Shown: in pieces, positions 21,867 through 34,629 of the stretch
Position numbering within the stretch: position 1 is the stretch's first letter
Layout of the letters: every line of letters starts with the position of its first letter
NCBI RefSeq assembly: GCF_910592395.1
Contig: NC_088324.1
Coordinates: forward strand, 2,358,001-2,422,000
Source of the DNA: Lineus longissimus
Taxonomy: Eukaryota > Nemertea > Pilidiophora > Heteronemertea > Lineidae
Direction of reading: 5' to 3'
Length of the DNA stretch: 64,000 bases
The notes under the pieces: model-generated
What the model was told of the DNA's origin: nothing
The model's input: the letters and a program-made list of their open reading frames with translations, nothing else
Databases searched by the model: none
Made by a program: the position numbers and the translations under genes

Positions 21867-23998
21867 TCAGTCCTTGCATTTCGACGTCTTATAATTCTGG
21901 TAATATATTTTGCATAGTTTGTTTGATTTCAAGAAGGTTACATAGGTGCAGTTTCTATTGTAGGTGATATTACATAACCTAACACATTCCTTGAAATTTG
22001 TGGCTCCAAATTGAAGGTCAAGAACAGAATAACCAAGGTCACGTAGTGGACGTCGAATCAATTTCAGACACCGAATGTCGGATTTTTTAATCAAATGAGT
22101 AACGGCGAAGTGGTCTGCTGGCTCTAGAAAGTGAATATTGGTTGGATGTGATAATGAACCTTTTCTGAAGGGAAAAAATCATGTTGTCATGTACAGCTGC
22201 AATCTTTGTTCTGAATGAAGCAATCATTGCTTCAAAAAAACAATTTAATGAACGACGATTATTCTATTTTCTATAATGTAAACAGTCATTCCTTACAAGC
22301 GTTTGTTATCTTTGTGTATTTTGCAGATTCGTGCAAATGTGACCCGTTCTAGCAGAACCAGTCGCATGTCGCACATAAGATGAGCATAGACGACACCAAG
22401 AAATCATAGAAGAAACTGATGTGGTCAGATTTCACAAAAGGCAGACAACAGTGAAATGAACAAACAGTCCGTCTCAACCTGCCAAGCTCAGAGCGACATG
22501 CGACTGGTTTTACTGGAACGGGTGACAAATGCTCTAGACTCGCCGATCTAAGACCGGTTTATTTACTTGAGGTATGACCATCCCCAGTATGATATGGATC
22601 GAGCTGGTCAAGATCATACTGATTGGCTAAAACGCTTCGGTGTTCAGTGGTGGTAAGTTGATGGAATGTGGGTGGCATTCGAAATGAACAGATTACTTGT
22701 GACCTAACGACTTTTATTTCTATCAATGGTTATGGTGTGGTCGATCAATTTTCCTGACTATTATTAGCCTACGTATATTGATGACGGATCTTCAATAACA
22801 GAAATCGTATTGAAAATAAAAGTGACAACCTAATGAGCTTATTCTGACCTGGTGGAAAGGCGACATGCATAATCATTGGACCGATTGAACAATGTTGAGT
22901 GGCAACCAACGACAATGCGCAAAATATCTCAGGAGGCTTGGCTTGCATATCGAGAAACAATCTTAGATCGGTGAGTTTAGAGTATAAGTAACGAAACACA
23001 TACCATCGCAGAACTTCTCAAAGTGCACACGTTTAGCCTGAGCTGTATCGCATGATTGAAACGAATTCTTATCTGTAAGGGTATGGCGACTGACTCGGCT
23101 GAAATCACATTTCATTCCCAAAGATTCAGATGATTTGATCAATGATCGGTACAGATCACGTCCTTCTGTGTTCCTTTTTTTACAACAAAAGTCGAAAGAA
23201 AGGCATTGAAAGTTATATTTATTATAACGGCATGCTTTTAAGCAATGTATCAGCGGTAAAGAATACAGACTTTCGTCGTCGTGGCCGTATATAAAAGCAA
23301 CTGATATGCATCTAAATTTGATTTTACGTTTTGGACAATGAGCTGTAATTAAGAGGTTGTAGATTAACCCTTTGAGAAAGGCGTAAATTGTGTTGCAATT
23401 ATTTTACAGTTAGGAAAGTATTCCTGGCGGATTCCAGTGCTTCTACACGTTTACATAGATTTTAACATTTTCTCCTCTGTACTGCTTATTTCGGGATGAA
23501 CTTTGATGAAGTCTTCAGGTTATTTTTTTATTCATGTATACAATTGAATGTGCTAACTTTCATTTACAAATATATATTATACCAAACCAATCCCTGGCCA
23601 GACCCCAAACAATCGCCAAAGGGATCCAATGAAGAGGGTTTTTTTTTCAATTGACTTGTAATTTCCTAACCCGGAAATTTGTTTTGGCCCCAATATTTGA
23701 TTTAGGAAAAGCCATAAATTTGCCCAGTAGTTTTCGCACAGCGGTCAGAAAGGACAATGACTTTTCGCTATGAAGCCGACTAAAGGTATGACGTAATTTT
23801 ACTGGGTGACGGCGTTACGCAGGGATACATTTTTTTTTAAATTTATTGCTTATCATCATGATATCAGAATACAAAAATATCAATTCATGCTAATGTGCCA
23901 TGTTTTCTCTTAAGTTTACCAATGCTTTCCTCTTCTCTTAGCACTGCAAATGAATGTTGAATGTAGCATGTCAAAATAGTTAACATCAACATTCGCAT
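21867..23998 (-). CDS. Small secreted cysteine-rich protein with PAN/apple-like Cys pattern, copy 1 (four exons)
   Basis: I do not recognise a named family. Minus-strand exons: 23998-23920, 23072-23004, 22941-22849 and 22123-21867, all with GT..AG borders and matching phase, giving about 165 residues. Exon 1 is a signal peptide (MRMLMLTILTCYIQHSFA). Exon 2 reads DKNSFQSCDTAQ...FEKFCD, exon 3 FCALSLVATQHCS. Exon 4 holds FGATNFKECVRLCNITYNR then CTYVTF...LCKIYY, a Cys spacing like PAN/apple modules that bind protein or sugar. The stop follows KTSKCKD. The intron between exons 2 and 3 is very short (62 bp), which weakens that junction. A 200-bp hairpin element lies in the last intron. Role in the cell unknown; secretion is inferred. 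Confidence 0.62.
22333..22532. mobile_element. 200-bp hairpin (fold-back) element, unit 1
   Basis: GCAAATGTGACCCGTTCTAG...ACCAGTCGCATGTCGC at the left pairs with its near-exact complement at the right (about 40-bp arms). It sits in the last intron of the secreted-protein gene. No clear target duplication. Confidence 0.6.
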
Positions 23999-24792
23999 GT
24001 TGAAGAAATATGCGGTGGTGGACAATGTTATCTCCAAGTAACTTCCTGTAAAAAATAAAAAAATAAAATCCAATATGAATATCAGAAAGAGAGCCAAGTC
24101 ACTTGGAGAAAAGAGTCTGCTGCGGAACATGTAATAGAATGAACACCTTGTGTGCAGTGACTAACGATTTTCATCGTGGCTGTCGTTCAGAAGAAGCTAA
24201 CCCGACATCAAAATAAAATCATTCAACAGTTTTTTTCTGATCAGGGAGGGTATGCTCTGAGTGGCCTCTTTAGCTTTAGGTGTCGCTTTGCTCACTTTCT
24301 TCATTGGGACCACCCCACACCCCAACAGCGACACTTAAGACTTATGAAAACTATGAAAATACAATTAAACAACCAGCTTCTATCCATGCTCAGCCCAATA
24401 AAGTGTGGTTAAATGACCCGTCCTATTATTCAGTATCATCGGATTTCGCGTCAAGCACCGTTAACAAAGGAGGTCTTGTCACTTGCCGTGTCATATGCCA
24501 ATAATTTTGGTGTGTGTGAATTCATCCAAAAAATTGTGAAAATGAGTTGTATACAATAAGACAACCAAACGAGTAGTTGTCGTTTTCTGTTTATCACATA
24601 CCACCACTACGATTTTTGAGGGATTTGTAGCTCGAATCATCGCAAATTTCATTCCCGAAAAACCAAGACCCAAAGTGCGCCTTGCGTCGCAATGACGTAA
24701 ATGACGCGATGACGTTACCACAACAAAACAATCGAATAAAGTTGTTTTGCCGAGTCTGAAATGTCGCAATTTGTATCAGATTTGATTTATTT

Positions 24793-25506
24793 CGGCAGTT
24801 ATAAAAGGCAGATTTCCGCGTAAATCCTCGGAAAAATCACAAAACCGCCAGTAAATACGCGCAAAATATTTAATGATAATTATACAAATAACAACATAAA
24901 TCATAAATCGGAGGCAAGAACTACCAGTTATCTGCACATTTCATCGGTCAGATTTTAATCCTCTGGAGCGCCATTCATGCTATTCCGATAGACTCTTCCC
25001 TCTTTTTTTCTTGGTGTTGATAAACTTTGCATGTTATCTTCGACACCACCGTGGTTCCTTCCCGAACACATTACGAGGCTGCTTTCAAGTGTGATTGATG
25101 CCCGGATTGATGTACGTTACGGTATATGCCTCCTTCAAATATAAGTCGATGACAAACTGAATTCTGGTCTACGAAATTTTTTTATAACAATCTCCTTGCA
25201 GCTCGAACCTAACCAACCATATGCACCTGCACATTGGAGTCTATTTTTAGCAATCACAAAAACTTACTTCGCGGCCCGTCTAGAGTATAAGTTTATTTCA
25301 AACTACAAGGTGCTTGTGATTTACGGCGCATACAGCGCACCATATAACGGGGATTCCCAAATACCTTGTCACCAGGAGTACTTCATGCGCACAACAATGC
25401 ACACTACTAATATGAAAAACTCTCACCTGCGGTTCAGGCAGCCACCCTGTAGCCAAGTTAGATTTTTCCGCGGATTTACGCGGAAATCCGCGTTTTATAA
25501 CAGCCG
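24793..25506. mobile_element. 714-bp MITE with 9-bp target duplication (Mutator-like), unit 1
   Basis: The ends CGGCAGTTATAAAA... and ...TTTTATAACAGCCG are inverted repeats of about 45 bp with GCGGATTTCCGCGTAAATCC inside. GATTTATTT is directly repeated on both sides (24784-24792 and 25507-25515). A 9-bp duplication fits the Mutator/MULE group. No transposase inside. Confidence 0.72.
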
Positions 25507-25515
25507 GATTTATTT

Positions 25516-26930
25516 GTATCAATTTGTATCAAAACCTCGATATCGTCTTGGCATGTGATAAAATGGTTGTGTGAACGTGCCAGTTTTTTCTACCTGGTAA
25601 TTACAAGTAAGGGCATCCTCTGAACATGTGTCAAAACAGTTCAAGAAAACGAAAACCACTAATTCGCAAGTTCTCAGAGACATCTCAATTGTTTTCCTGT
25701 TCGAATTATTATGACAACATAAAGAAAATCGAGGACTATCAGAACAAAATTGCATTAAATCCTTTCGGCACAATTTAAATTACCCTTTTTAAACTCTGTT
25801 AAAACTTGATTCTTTTTTTTTACAAAAAAAAGATATCCCGTGGGGAAAGAGAGTGTCCGTTCGGACGCTGATTCGCCAGGGTGATATATATGTATCGAAT
25901 TTTATCAAGAACAGGACAAAAAACAATCGAATATTACACTTGAATTACAAAGTGGTCTTGCCTTTCGACCAGAATGTATAAAATTGTCATTAATGTTGAC
26001 TCTTCGCCGTCACTACAGGGTTCGTTCTTGATCATCATAAACAAATATCCTTTGCTTAAACCCAAAAAAAACTACCACCAACTTATGCGTGAAAATCGCA
26101 ACACATCGAAGAGAGCTAAAGCGCCAATGTGTTCCAGTTGAAAGAAAAAAACACCTCAGACGTATTTCCTTCTCAATTGGTCAACAATCAATACTTACTT
26201 CTCATCGACTTGGCTATCTTATGGATTGTAGAAAATACACCACTGGTAGACTCAATTTACTTACATTGTCTGCGCCGATTACCGTAAACAAATACTTTAT
26301 CAATAGAGCCATCAACCTTAAAATGTCCAGGATTCCTTAACCCACACCTGCGATATATTAAATACACAAGCTTAGCTCGATAGGTCTACGCGAGGTTCTA
26401 TACCAATTAGTTTGATATGCAACATACTATACTCATATAGACGCACACATTCGACAAAAATTGAAGCCGTTTAATCGTAGCACATATCGATTAGTATCGA
26501 AAGAATAATGACAAAAAATGAATTGGTCTTTCAAAAATATTGAACATCTGTGCGAACAAAATATTATTTAGTTTACTGTGATGTTTTACATGTATATGTA
26601 CATGAAACTCATATTTCTTCTCAGAAAAAGCAATGAGACATTGAAGGAATGGAAGCCCGGGAATTATGCCACTCAAAGACCACAGAACATTCTGCCGATG
26701 TTATACAGATGATTGATACAATTATGATGTAATGATAAACATGTTTCTCACATTGTCTGGTAAGACGCCACAATCAGATACAGAGTGTCGAACTTTTGAA
26801 AATCGAGAAATTCCTTCAACGTTGTGTCAAAACACGTATATTGCCAATGATTCGCCGTTCGTTAAGAAAATTGAAATTTGGAATTGAATCAGAAGTCCTA
26901 GGTATAATTCTGTCAAATTAGACACTTCTC
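25516..26930. other. Unit 1 interior without recognised gene
   Basis: Several short frames occur here, one of 83 residues ending at 26340, with no recognisable domain and no convincing splice partners. It lies upstream of the LINE piece and may be its 5' region. Confidence 0.3.
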
Positions 26931-27720
26931 TATTATGTATATTTTAGATTGCTCATAGCAGGTGACATTGAATTGAACCGAGGTCCTGTCGATCACAACC
27001 AAAACTCCAACAAAAGTCCACTCTCCTTTAATTTAACACTAAATTCTGGTTTGAATAACCCAGGTATAAAGGAGATTCTAAACGTCTCGAATGTAAACTG
27101 GGATAGGCTTTCCACTGGGCTTGCTAGTAAACCCTGGAATACATTTCTAAATAACGAAGATCCAAAGCTGAGCCTTGAAAACTGGCTAAACCTTTTTGAA
27201 ACCACCATTAAAGAGTTTATTCCTGTAAAAAGGATTACTATCAAAGCCAGAGAACAATGTTGGATTACATATTATGTTAAACATCAGATAAACGCTCGTC
27301 AACGTAAATTCAAGAAGGCCAAACGCTCTAACAATGATGGCGACTGGGACATATACCATAGAGCTTGTCGAGACTGCAACGAGGCTATCAGTTCAAGCAT
27401 AGAAGACTACTTTAAAAATTTAAACAACCAATTGAATAACCCTAATTTAAACTCAAAGAAATTCTGGAATTTAATCAAAGGTTAAACTCAAAGAAATTCT
27501 GGAATTTAATCAAAGGTTATCAAGGTAAACAACACTGTAATGGCATCCCAGACCTACTAGAAGGCGATACCGTATTAACAGACAATTTAGAGAAAAGTAA
27601 TCTTCTTAATAAATTTCTGGCTAAACAATGCTCACTGGATGAACAAGATAGAACATTACCAGACACAACCCAAGATGGACCTGAACTTCAGTTCCGTGAA
27701 TTTACTGTGTAAGAACAGCA
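26925..27720 (+). mobile_element. Internally deleted non-LTR retrotransposon (CR1/L2-like) fragment with damaged 2A motif, units 1/2
   Basis: The frame YYVYFRLLIAGDIELNRGP resembles the 2A ribosome-skipping signal (D-x-E-x-N-P-G-P) found at the start of many LINE proteins, but the Pro before Gly is Arg here. The endonuclease domain is missing. The linker before reverse transcriptase follows (WNTFLNNEDPKLSLENW, FKKAKRSNNDGDWDIYHRA, NSKKFWNLIKG, then after a 34-bp tandem duplication with frameshift, IPDLLEGDTVLTDN). It stops at FREFTV near 27708, before any RT domain. Confidence 0.72.
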
Positions 27721-28054
27721 ATAGCATCATTCACATAGGCCACTCTGACCTCCCGGACCCATCCAAAGGTGAACTGATTGTGTGCATCCAATCCAATCAA
27801 TAGGCACGCATTTCCCGAGTGCTTTGCACTGGGTTAGTAGACAGAACAAGGTAGTCAACCATGTCAATGTACGTTATTTCAGGCAATGCCTTGCGTTCAT
27901 CGCAAAAATCGGACTTTTTCATACACTAAGGATCAACTCCATTAATGTCTTTTAACTTATATTTGAATAATCGTTTGTTTTCAGGTCATAAATTTCTTTG
28001 ATATTCGCTTTCGTCTGCTAAACATGACACGACCGGCAGGCACACGGCCGCCAT
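27705..28054 (-). pseudogene. SWIM-YqaJ gene 5' fragment, unit 2
   Basis: It starts MAAVCLPVVSCLADESEYQR, has a TGA where the 7.7-kb locus copy has Arg, continues PENKRLFKYKLKDINGVD, a TAG, then ALPEITYIDMVDYLVLS and FGWVREVRVAYVNDAIAVLT. Several stops; dead. Confidence 0.68.
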
Positions 28055-29568
28055 ACTGTATCGATGGTGGCCCCCCAACATGGCGGCCGGTGGAAACCTG
28101 TAACGTCATTGCAAAGGGTCTATTAAAAGCGAGTTTCGCTCGAGCAACATGCACAGTACCCTTTTCCCACGACAAAAATCATTATCAAAGCGATTTTAGA
28201 ATAACCGTCATCAAGTTAAACGAGAGTTTCTGAGCGGAAGCCTATTGATATATCCTTGTTAGAGCAACTGATCTGCACCAGACTGTTATACAGGAATTAA
28301 GTAGGCACATTTTTAATGACTGGGACATGTATGCTAAACAGTAGGCTGAATCGGCGAAGTCTGCATTTAAGCTTACGTTATCGTAGACTCTTTCTTGAAT
28401 TACCTGTCCCCGCTGCAAGTTTGTTTCATTTCGTAATGATACACAAAAACACTTCAAAAAAATGTTTGACAATATAAAACCGATGTAGATTGAAGAATCA
28501 AAACATTAGGAACGTGTTTATTGTATAATACCGCCAAATTACTCACTGTTGTTGCGGACTCTTGATAGTTGAAGTTTATGTCAGTGATATTGAAGTCTTT
28601 GACAATCGAACTACTTTTGTGATCTGTCGTATACGCCGTGCTGTTTTGAACGCTGGATATTGAGATTGGTCAATGTTGTTGGTGATCTCTCGCATGAAAA
28701 ACTGCTTTTATGATATGTTGAATATTTTCCGTGGCACGGCTTTGTGATCTCTGAGAATGCTTTGGCAATAAGTTCGATATTACTCACTTCTGTTGTAAAT
28801 TGCAAAATCTGATGGCAGTGCTGTTTGTGATCGTTGACAATCGGACCGCTCCGAGCCTTCATGTTGGTATAAAGTGTCTATGCAGGCATTCCTGGTTTAT
28901 GGGATATACAGGACGGTGTATACAGTCACGATATGCAGACAAATTCGGTTAAAATGAACTGAAGGGTAACAAGTTATTTTATAACATGTATAAGGAATAC
29001 AAGCATTGGACCAAAAAGTTGAGTTGGTGTTGATGTGTTGGCTGAGGAGCGGTTAATACTCCCAATTGCTTAAGTTCCTAGAAGTATTGGCTGTCGTCAA
29101 TATGTTAAAACGTTCTCGCCAAATGATTGCGAAGATTCAACCCCTTCGTTAAAGGGTAAAATGACCTCATTCAAGCAACAAACCATCCAAACGCTGCTTT
29201 AGCAAGTGTAGCACAATGCATTGCGCTGACAGAGAAATAAATGTACTAATCAAAATATCCGGAAAAAATATAATTTTTTTTTTTTTTTGTTAAGCGCCTT
29301 GAAGTGTTTTACATCAGGCGCAATATAAATTGCTTTAATACTAATTATAAAAGGAGGATCACAAAGTAAGCTGGCGCTTAGAAGCCACGGGAAATATTGG
29401 GCTGCTTGCGAGGTGGTTTGCGTGTTTAAAATTTGCGAGGCTTTTGTAAATACCACGCAAAGTTTGCGATTACGTTGCGATAATTTTGCATGGTCGCTTA
29501 AATTTGCGTAGTTTATCCGATGCGTGGCTTTTCCAGAGTCCTATGCTCTCTCGTGGAGTTTACTGCCA

Positions 29569-31698
29569 TCAGTCCTTGCATTTCGACGTCTTATAATTCT
29601 GGTAATATATTTTGCATAGTTTGTTTGATTTCAAGAAGGTTACATAGGTGCAGTTTCTATTGTAGGTGATATTACAGAACCTAACACATTCCTTGAAATT
29701 TGTGGCTCCAAATTGAAGGTCAAGAACAGAATAACCAAGGTCACGTAGTGGACGTCGAATCAATTTCAGACACCGAATGTCGGATTTTTTAATCAAATGA
29801 GTAACGGCGAAGTGGTCTGCTGGCTCTAGAAAGTAAATATTGGTTGGATGTGATAATGAACCTATTCTGAAGGGAAAAATCATGTTGTCGTGTACAGCTG
29901 CAATCTTTGTTCTGAATGAAGCAATCATTGCTTCACCAAAACAACTTAATGAACGACGACTATTCTATTTTCTATAATGTAAACAGTCATTCCTTACAAG
30001 CGTTTGTTATCTTTGTGTCTTTTGCAGATTCGTGCAAATGTGACCCGTTCTAGCAGAACCAGTCGCATGTCGCACATAAGATGAGCATAGACGACACCAG
30101 GAAATAATAGAAGAAACTGATGTCGTAAGATTTCACAAAAGGCAGACAACAGTGAAATGAACAAACAGTTCGTCTCAACCTGCCAAGCTCAGAGCGACAT
30201 GCGACTGGTTTTACTGGAACGGGTGACAAATGCTCTAGGCTCGCCGATCTAAGACCGGTTCATTTACTTGAGGTATGACCATCCCCAGTATGATATGGAT
30301 CGAGCTGGTCAAGATCATACTGATTGGCTAAAACGCTTCGGTGTTCAGTGATGGTAAGTTGATGGAATATGGGTGGCATTCGAAATGAACAGATTACTTG
30401 TGACCTAACCACTTTTATTTCTATCAATGGTAATGGTGTGGTCGATCAATTTTCCTGACTATTATTAGCCTACGTATATTGATGACGGATCTTCAATAAC
30501 AGAAATCGTATTGAAAATAAAAGTGGCAACCTAATGAGCTTATTCTGACCTGGTGGAAAGGCGACATGCATAATCATTGGACCAATTGAACAATGTTGAG
30601 TGGCAACCAACGACAATGTGCAAAATATCTCAGGAGGCTTGGCTTGCATATCGAGAAACAATCTTAGATCGGTGAGTTTAGAGTATAAGTAACGAACACA
30701 TACCATCGCAGAACTTCTCGAAGTGCACATATTTATCCTGATCTGTATCGCATGATTGAAACGAATTCTTATCTGTAAGGGTATGGCGACTGACTCTGCT
30801 GATATCACATCTCCTTTCGAAAGATTCAGATGACTTGATCAATGATTGGTACAGATCACGTCCTTCTGTGTTTCTTTTTTTACAACAAAAGTCGAAAGAA
30901 AGACATTGAAAGTTATATTTATTATAACGGCATGCTTTTAAGCAATGTATCAGCGGTAAAGAATACAGCCTTTCGTCGTCGTGGCCATGTATAAAAGCAA
31001 CTGATATGCATCGAAATTTGATTTTACGTTTTGGACAATGAGCTGTAATTAAGAGGTTGTAGATTAACCCTTTGAGAAAGGCGTAAATTGTGTTGCAATT
31101 ATTTTAAAGTTAGGAAAGTATTCCTGGCGGATTCCAGTGCTTCTACACGTTTACATAGATTTTAACATTTTCTCCTCTGTACTGCTTATTTCGGGATGAA
31201 CTTTCATGAAGTCTTCAGGTTATTTTTTTATTCATGTATACAATTGAATGTGCTAACTTTCATTTACAAATATATATTATACCAAACCAATCCCTGGCCA
31301 GACCCCAAACAATCGCCAAAGGGATCCAATGAAGAGGGTTTTTTTTTTCAATTGACTTGTAATTTCCTAACCCGGAAATTTGTTTTGGCCCCAATATTTG
31401 ATTTAGGAAAAGCCATAAATTTGCCCAGTAGTTTTCGCACAGCGGTCAGAAAGGACAATGACTTTTCGCTATGAAGCCGACTAAAGGTATGACGTAATTT
31501 TACTGGGTGACGGCGTTACGCAGGGATACATTTTTTTTAAATTTATTGCTTATCATCATGATATCAGAATACAAAAATATCAATTCATGCTAATGTGCCA
31601 TGTTTTCTCTTAAGTTTACCAATGCTTTCCTCTTCTCTTAGCACTGCAAATGAATGTTGAATGTAGCATGTCAAAATAGTTAACATTAACATTCGCAT
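29569..31698 (-). CDS. Small secreted cysteine-rich protein, copy 2 (four exons)
   Basis: Exons 31698-31620, 30772-30704, 30642-30550 and 29825-29569, same structure and phases as copy 1. Exon 2 differs by several residues (CDTDQDKYVHFEK), exon 3 has FCTLSLV, and exon 4 has VRFCN for VRLCN. No stop or frameshift; splice sites kept. Confidence 0.6.
30034..30233. mobile_element. 200-bp hairpin element, unit 2
   Basis: Same inverted arms as in unit 1, in the last intron of copy 2. Confidence 0.6.
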
Positions 31699-32493
31699 GT
31701 TGAAGAAATATGCGGTGGTGGACAATGTTATCTCCAAGTAACTTCCTGTAAAAAATAAAAAAATAAAATCCAATATGAATATCAGAAAGAGAGCCAAGTC
31801 ACTTGGAGAAAAGAGTCTGCTGCGGAACATGTAATAGCAATGAACACCTTGTGTGCAGTGACTAACGATTTTCATCGTGGCTGTCGTTCAGAAGAAGCTA
31901 ACCCGACATCAAAATAAAATCATTCAACAGTTTTTTTCTGATCAGGGAGGGTATGCTCTGAGTGGCCTCTTTAGCTTTAGGTGTCGCTTTGCTCACTTTC
32001 TTCATTGGGTCCACCCCACACCCCAACAGCGACACTTAAGACTTATGAAAACTATGAAAATACAATTAAACAACCAGCTTCTATCCATGCTCAGCCCAAT
32101 AAAGTGTGGTTAAATGACCCGTCCTATTATTCAGTATCATCGGATTTCGCGTCAAGCACCGTTAACAAAGGAGGTCTTGTCACTTGCCGTGTCATATGCC
32201 AATAATTTTGGTGTGTGTGAATTCATCCAAAAAATTGTGAAAATAAGTTATATACAATAAGACAACCAAACGAGTGGTTGTCGTTTTCTGTTTATCACAT
32301 ACCACCACTACGATTTTTGAGGGATTTGTAGCTCGAATCATCGCAAATTTCATTCCCGAAAAACCAAGACCCAAAGTGCGCCTTGCGTCGCAATGACGTA
32401 AATGACGCGATGACGTTACCACAACAAAACAATCGAATAAAGTTGTTTTGCCGAGTCTGAAATGTCGCAATTTGTATCAGATTTGATTTATTT

Positions 32494-33207
32494 CGGCAGT
32501 TATAAAACGCGGATTTCCGCGTAAATCCTCGGAAAAATCACAAAACCGCCAGTAAGTACGCGCATAATATTTAATGATAATTATACAAATAACAACATAA
32601 ATCATAAATCGGAGGCAAGAACTACCAGTTATCTGCACATTTCATCAGTCAGATTTTAATCCTCTGGAGCGCCATTCATGCTATTCCGATAGACTCTTCC
32701 CTCTTTTTTTCTTGGTGTTGATAAACTTTGCATGTTATCTTCGACACCACCGTGGTTCCTTCCCGAACACATTACGAGGCTGCTTTCAAGTGTGATTGAT
32801 GCCCGGATTGATGTACGTTACGGTATATGCCTCCTTCAAATATAAGTCGATGACAAACTGAATTCTGGTCTACGAAATTTTTTTATAACAATCTCCTTGC
32901 AGCTCGAACCTAACCAACCATATGCACCTGCACATTGGAGTCTATTTTAAGCAATCACAAAAACTTACTTCGCGGCCCGTCTAGAGTATAAGTTTATTTC
33001 AAACTACAAGGTGCTTGTGATTTACGGCGCATACAGCGCACCATATAACGGGGATTCCCAAATACCTTGTCACCAGGAGTACTTCATGCGCACAACAATG
33101 CACACTACTAATATGAAAAACTCTCACCTGCGGTTCAGGCAGCCACCCTGTAGCCAAGTTAGATTTTTCCGCGGATTTACGCGGAAATCCGCGTTTTATA
33201 ACAGCCG
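32494..33207. mobile_element. 714-bp Mutator-like MITE, unit 2
   Basis: Best-preserved ends: TATAAAACGCGGATTTCCGC at the left and the inverted counterpart at the right, with GATTTATTT at 32485-32493 and 33208-33216. Confidence 0.75.
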
Positions 33208-34629
33208 GATTTATTTGTATCAATTTGTATCAAAACCTCGATATCGTCTTGGCATGTGATAAAATGGTTGTGTGAACGTGCCAGTTTTTTCTACCTGGTA
33301 ATTACAAGTAAGGGCATCCTCTGAACATGTGTCGAAACAGTTCAAGAAAACGAAAACCACTAATTCGCAAGTTCTCAGAGACATCTCAATTGTTTTCCTG
33401 TTCGAATTATTATGACAACATAAAGAAAATCGAGGACTATCAGAACAAAAGTGCATTAAATCCTTTCGGCACAATTTAAATTACCCTTTTTAAACTCTGT
33501 TAAAACTTGATTCTTTTTTTTTACAAAAAAAAAGATATCCCGTGGGGAAAGAGAGTGTCCGTTCGGACGCTGATTCGCCAGGGTGATATATATGTATCAA
33601 ACTTTATCAAGAACAGGACAAAAAACAATCGAATATTACACTTGAATTACAAAGTGGTCTTGCCTTTCGACCAGAATGTATAAAATTGTCATTAATGTTG
33701 ACTCTTCGCCGTCACTACAAGGTTCGTTCTTGATCATCATAAACAAATATCCTTTGCTTAAACCCAAAAAAATCTACCACCAACTTATGCGTGAAAATCG
33801 CAACACATCGAAGAGAGCTAAAGCGCCAATGTGTTCCAGTTGAAAGAAAAAAACACCTCAGACGTATTTCCTTCTCAATTGGTCAACAATCAATACTTAC
33901 TTCTCATCGACTTGGCTATCTTATGGATTGTAGAAAATACACCACTGGTAGACTCAATTTACTTACATTGTCTGCGCCGATTACCGTAAACAAATACTTT
34001 ATCAATAGAGCCATCAACCTTAAAATGTCCAGGATTCCTTAACCCACACCTGCGATATATTAAATACACAAGCTTAGCTCGATAGGTCTACGCGAGGTTC
34101 TATATCAATTAGTTTGATATGCAACATACTATACGCATATAGACGCACACATTTGACAAAAATTGAAGCCGTTTAATCGTAGCACATATCGATTAGTTTC
34201 GAAAGAATAATGACAAAAAATGAATTGGTCTTTCAAAAATATTGAACATCTGTGCGAACAAAATATTATTTAGTTTACTGTGATGTTTTACATGTATATG
34301 TACATGAAACTCATATTTCTTCTCAGAAAAAGCAATGAGACATTGAAGGAATGGAAGGCCCGGGAATTATGCCACTCAAAGACCACAGAACATTCAGCCG
34401 ATGTTATACAGATGATTGATACAATTATGATGTAATGATAAACATGTTTCTCACATTGTCTGGTAAAACGCCACAATCAGATACAGAGTGTCGAACTTTT
34501 GAAAATCGAGAAATTCCTTCAACGTTGTGTCTAAACACACTCATATTGCCAATGATTCGCCGTTCGTTAAGAAAATTGAAATTTGGAATTGAATCAGAAG
34601 TCCTAGGTATAATTCTGTCAAATTAGACA

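Larger units (their letters stand above)
19946..27555. repeat. 7.7-kb tandem unit 1
   Basis: Anchor ACTAGAAGGCGATACCG at 19946 recurs at 27556, 35261 and 54262, with very similar sequence throughout. Unit 1 lacks about 110 bp that unit 2 has near 28000. Order inside: LINE pre-RT tail, SWIM-YqaJ fragment (-), a possible exon (20851-21087), LINE-type 3' tail, secreted-protein gene (-) with a hairpin element in an intron, 714-bp MITE, and the LINE 2A region and pre-RT region at the end. Confidence 0.92.

Noticed and set aside
24491-24769. 92-residue minus-strand frame repeated in all units
   Set aside because: Conserved only because the units are nearly identical; no domain, signal or splice context.
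26089-26340. Arg-rich plus-strand frame repeated in three units
   Set aside because: No recognisable domain and no initiation context; probably 5' sequence of the LINE fragment.
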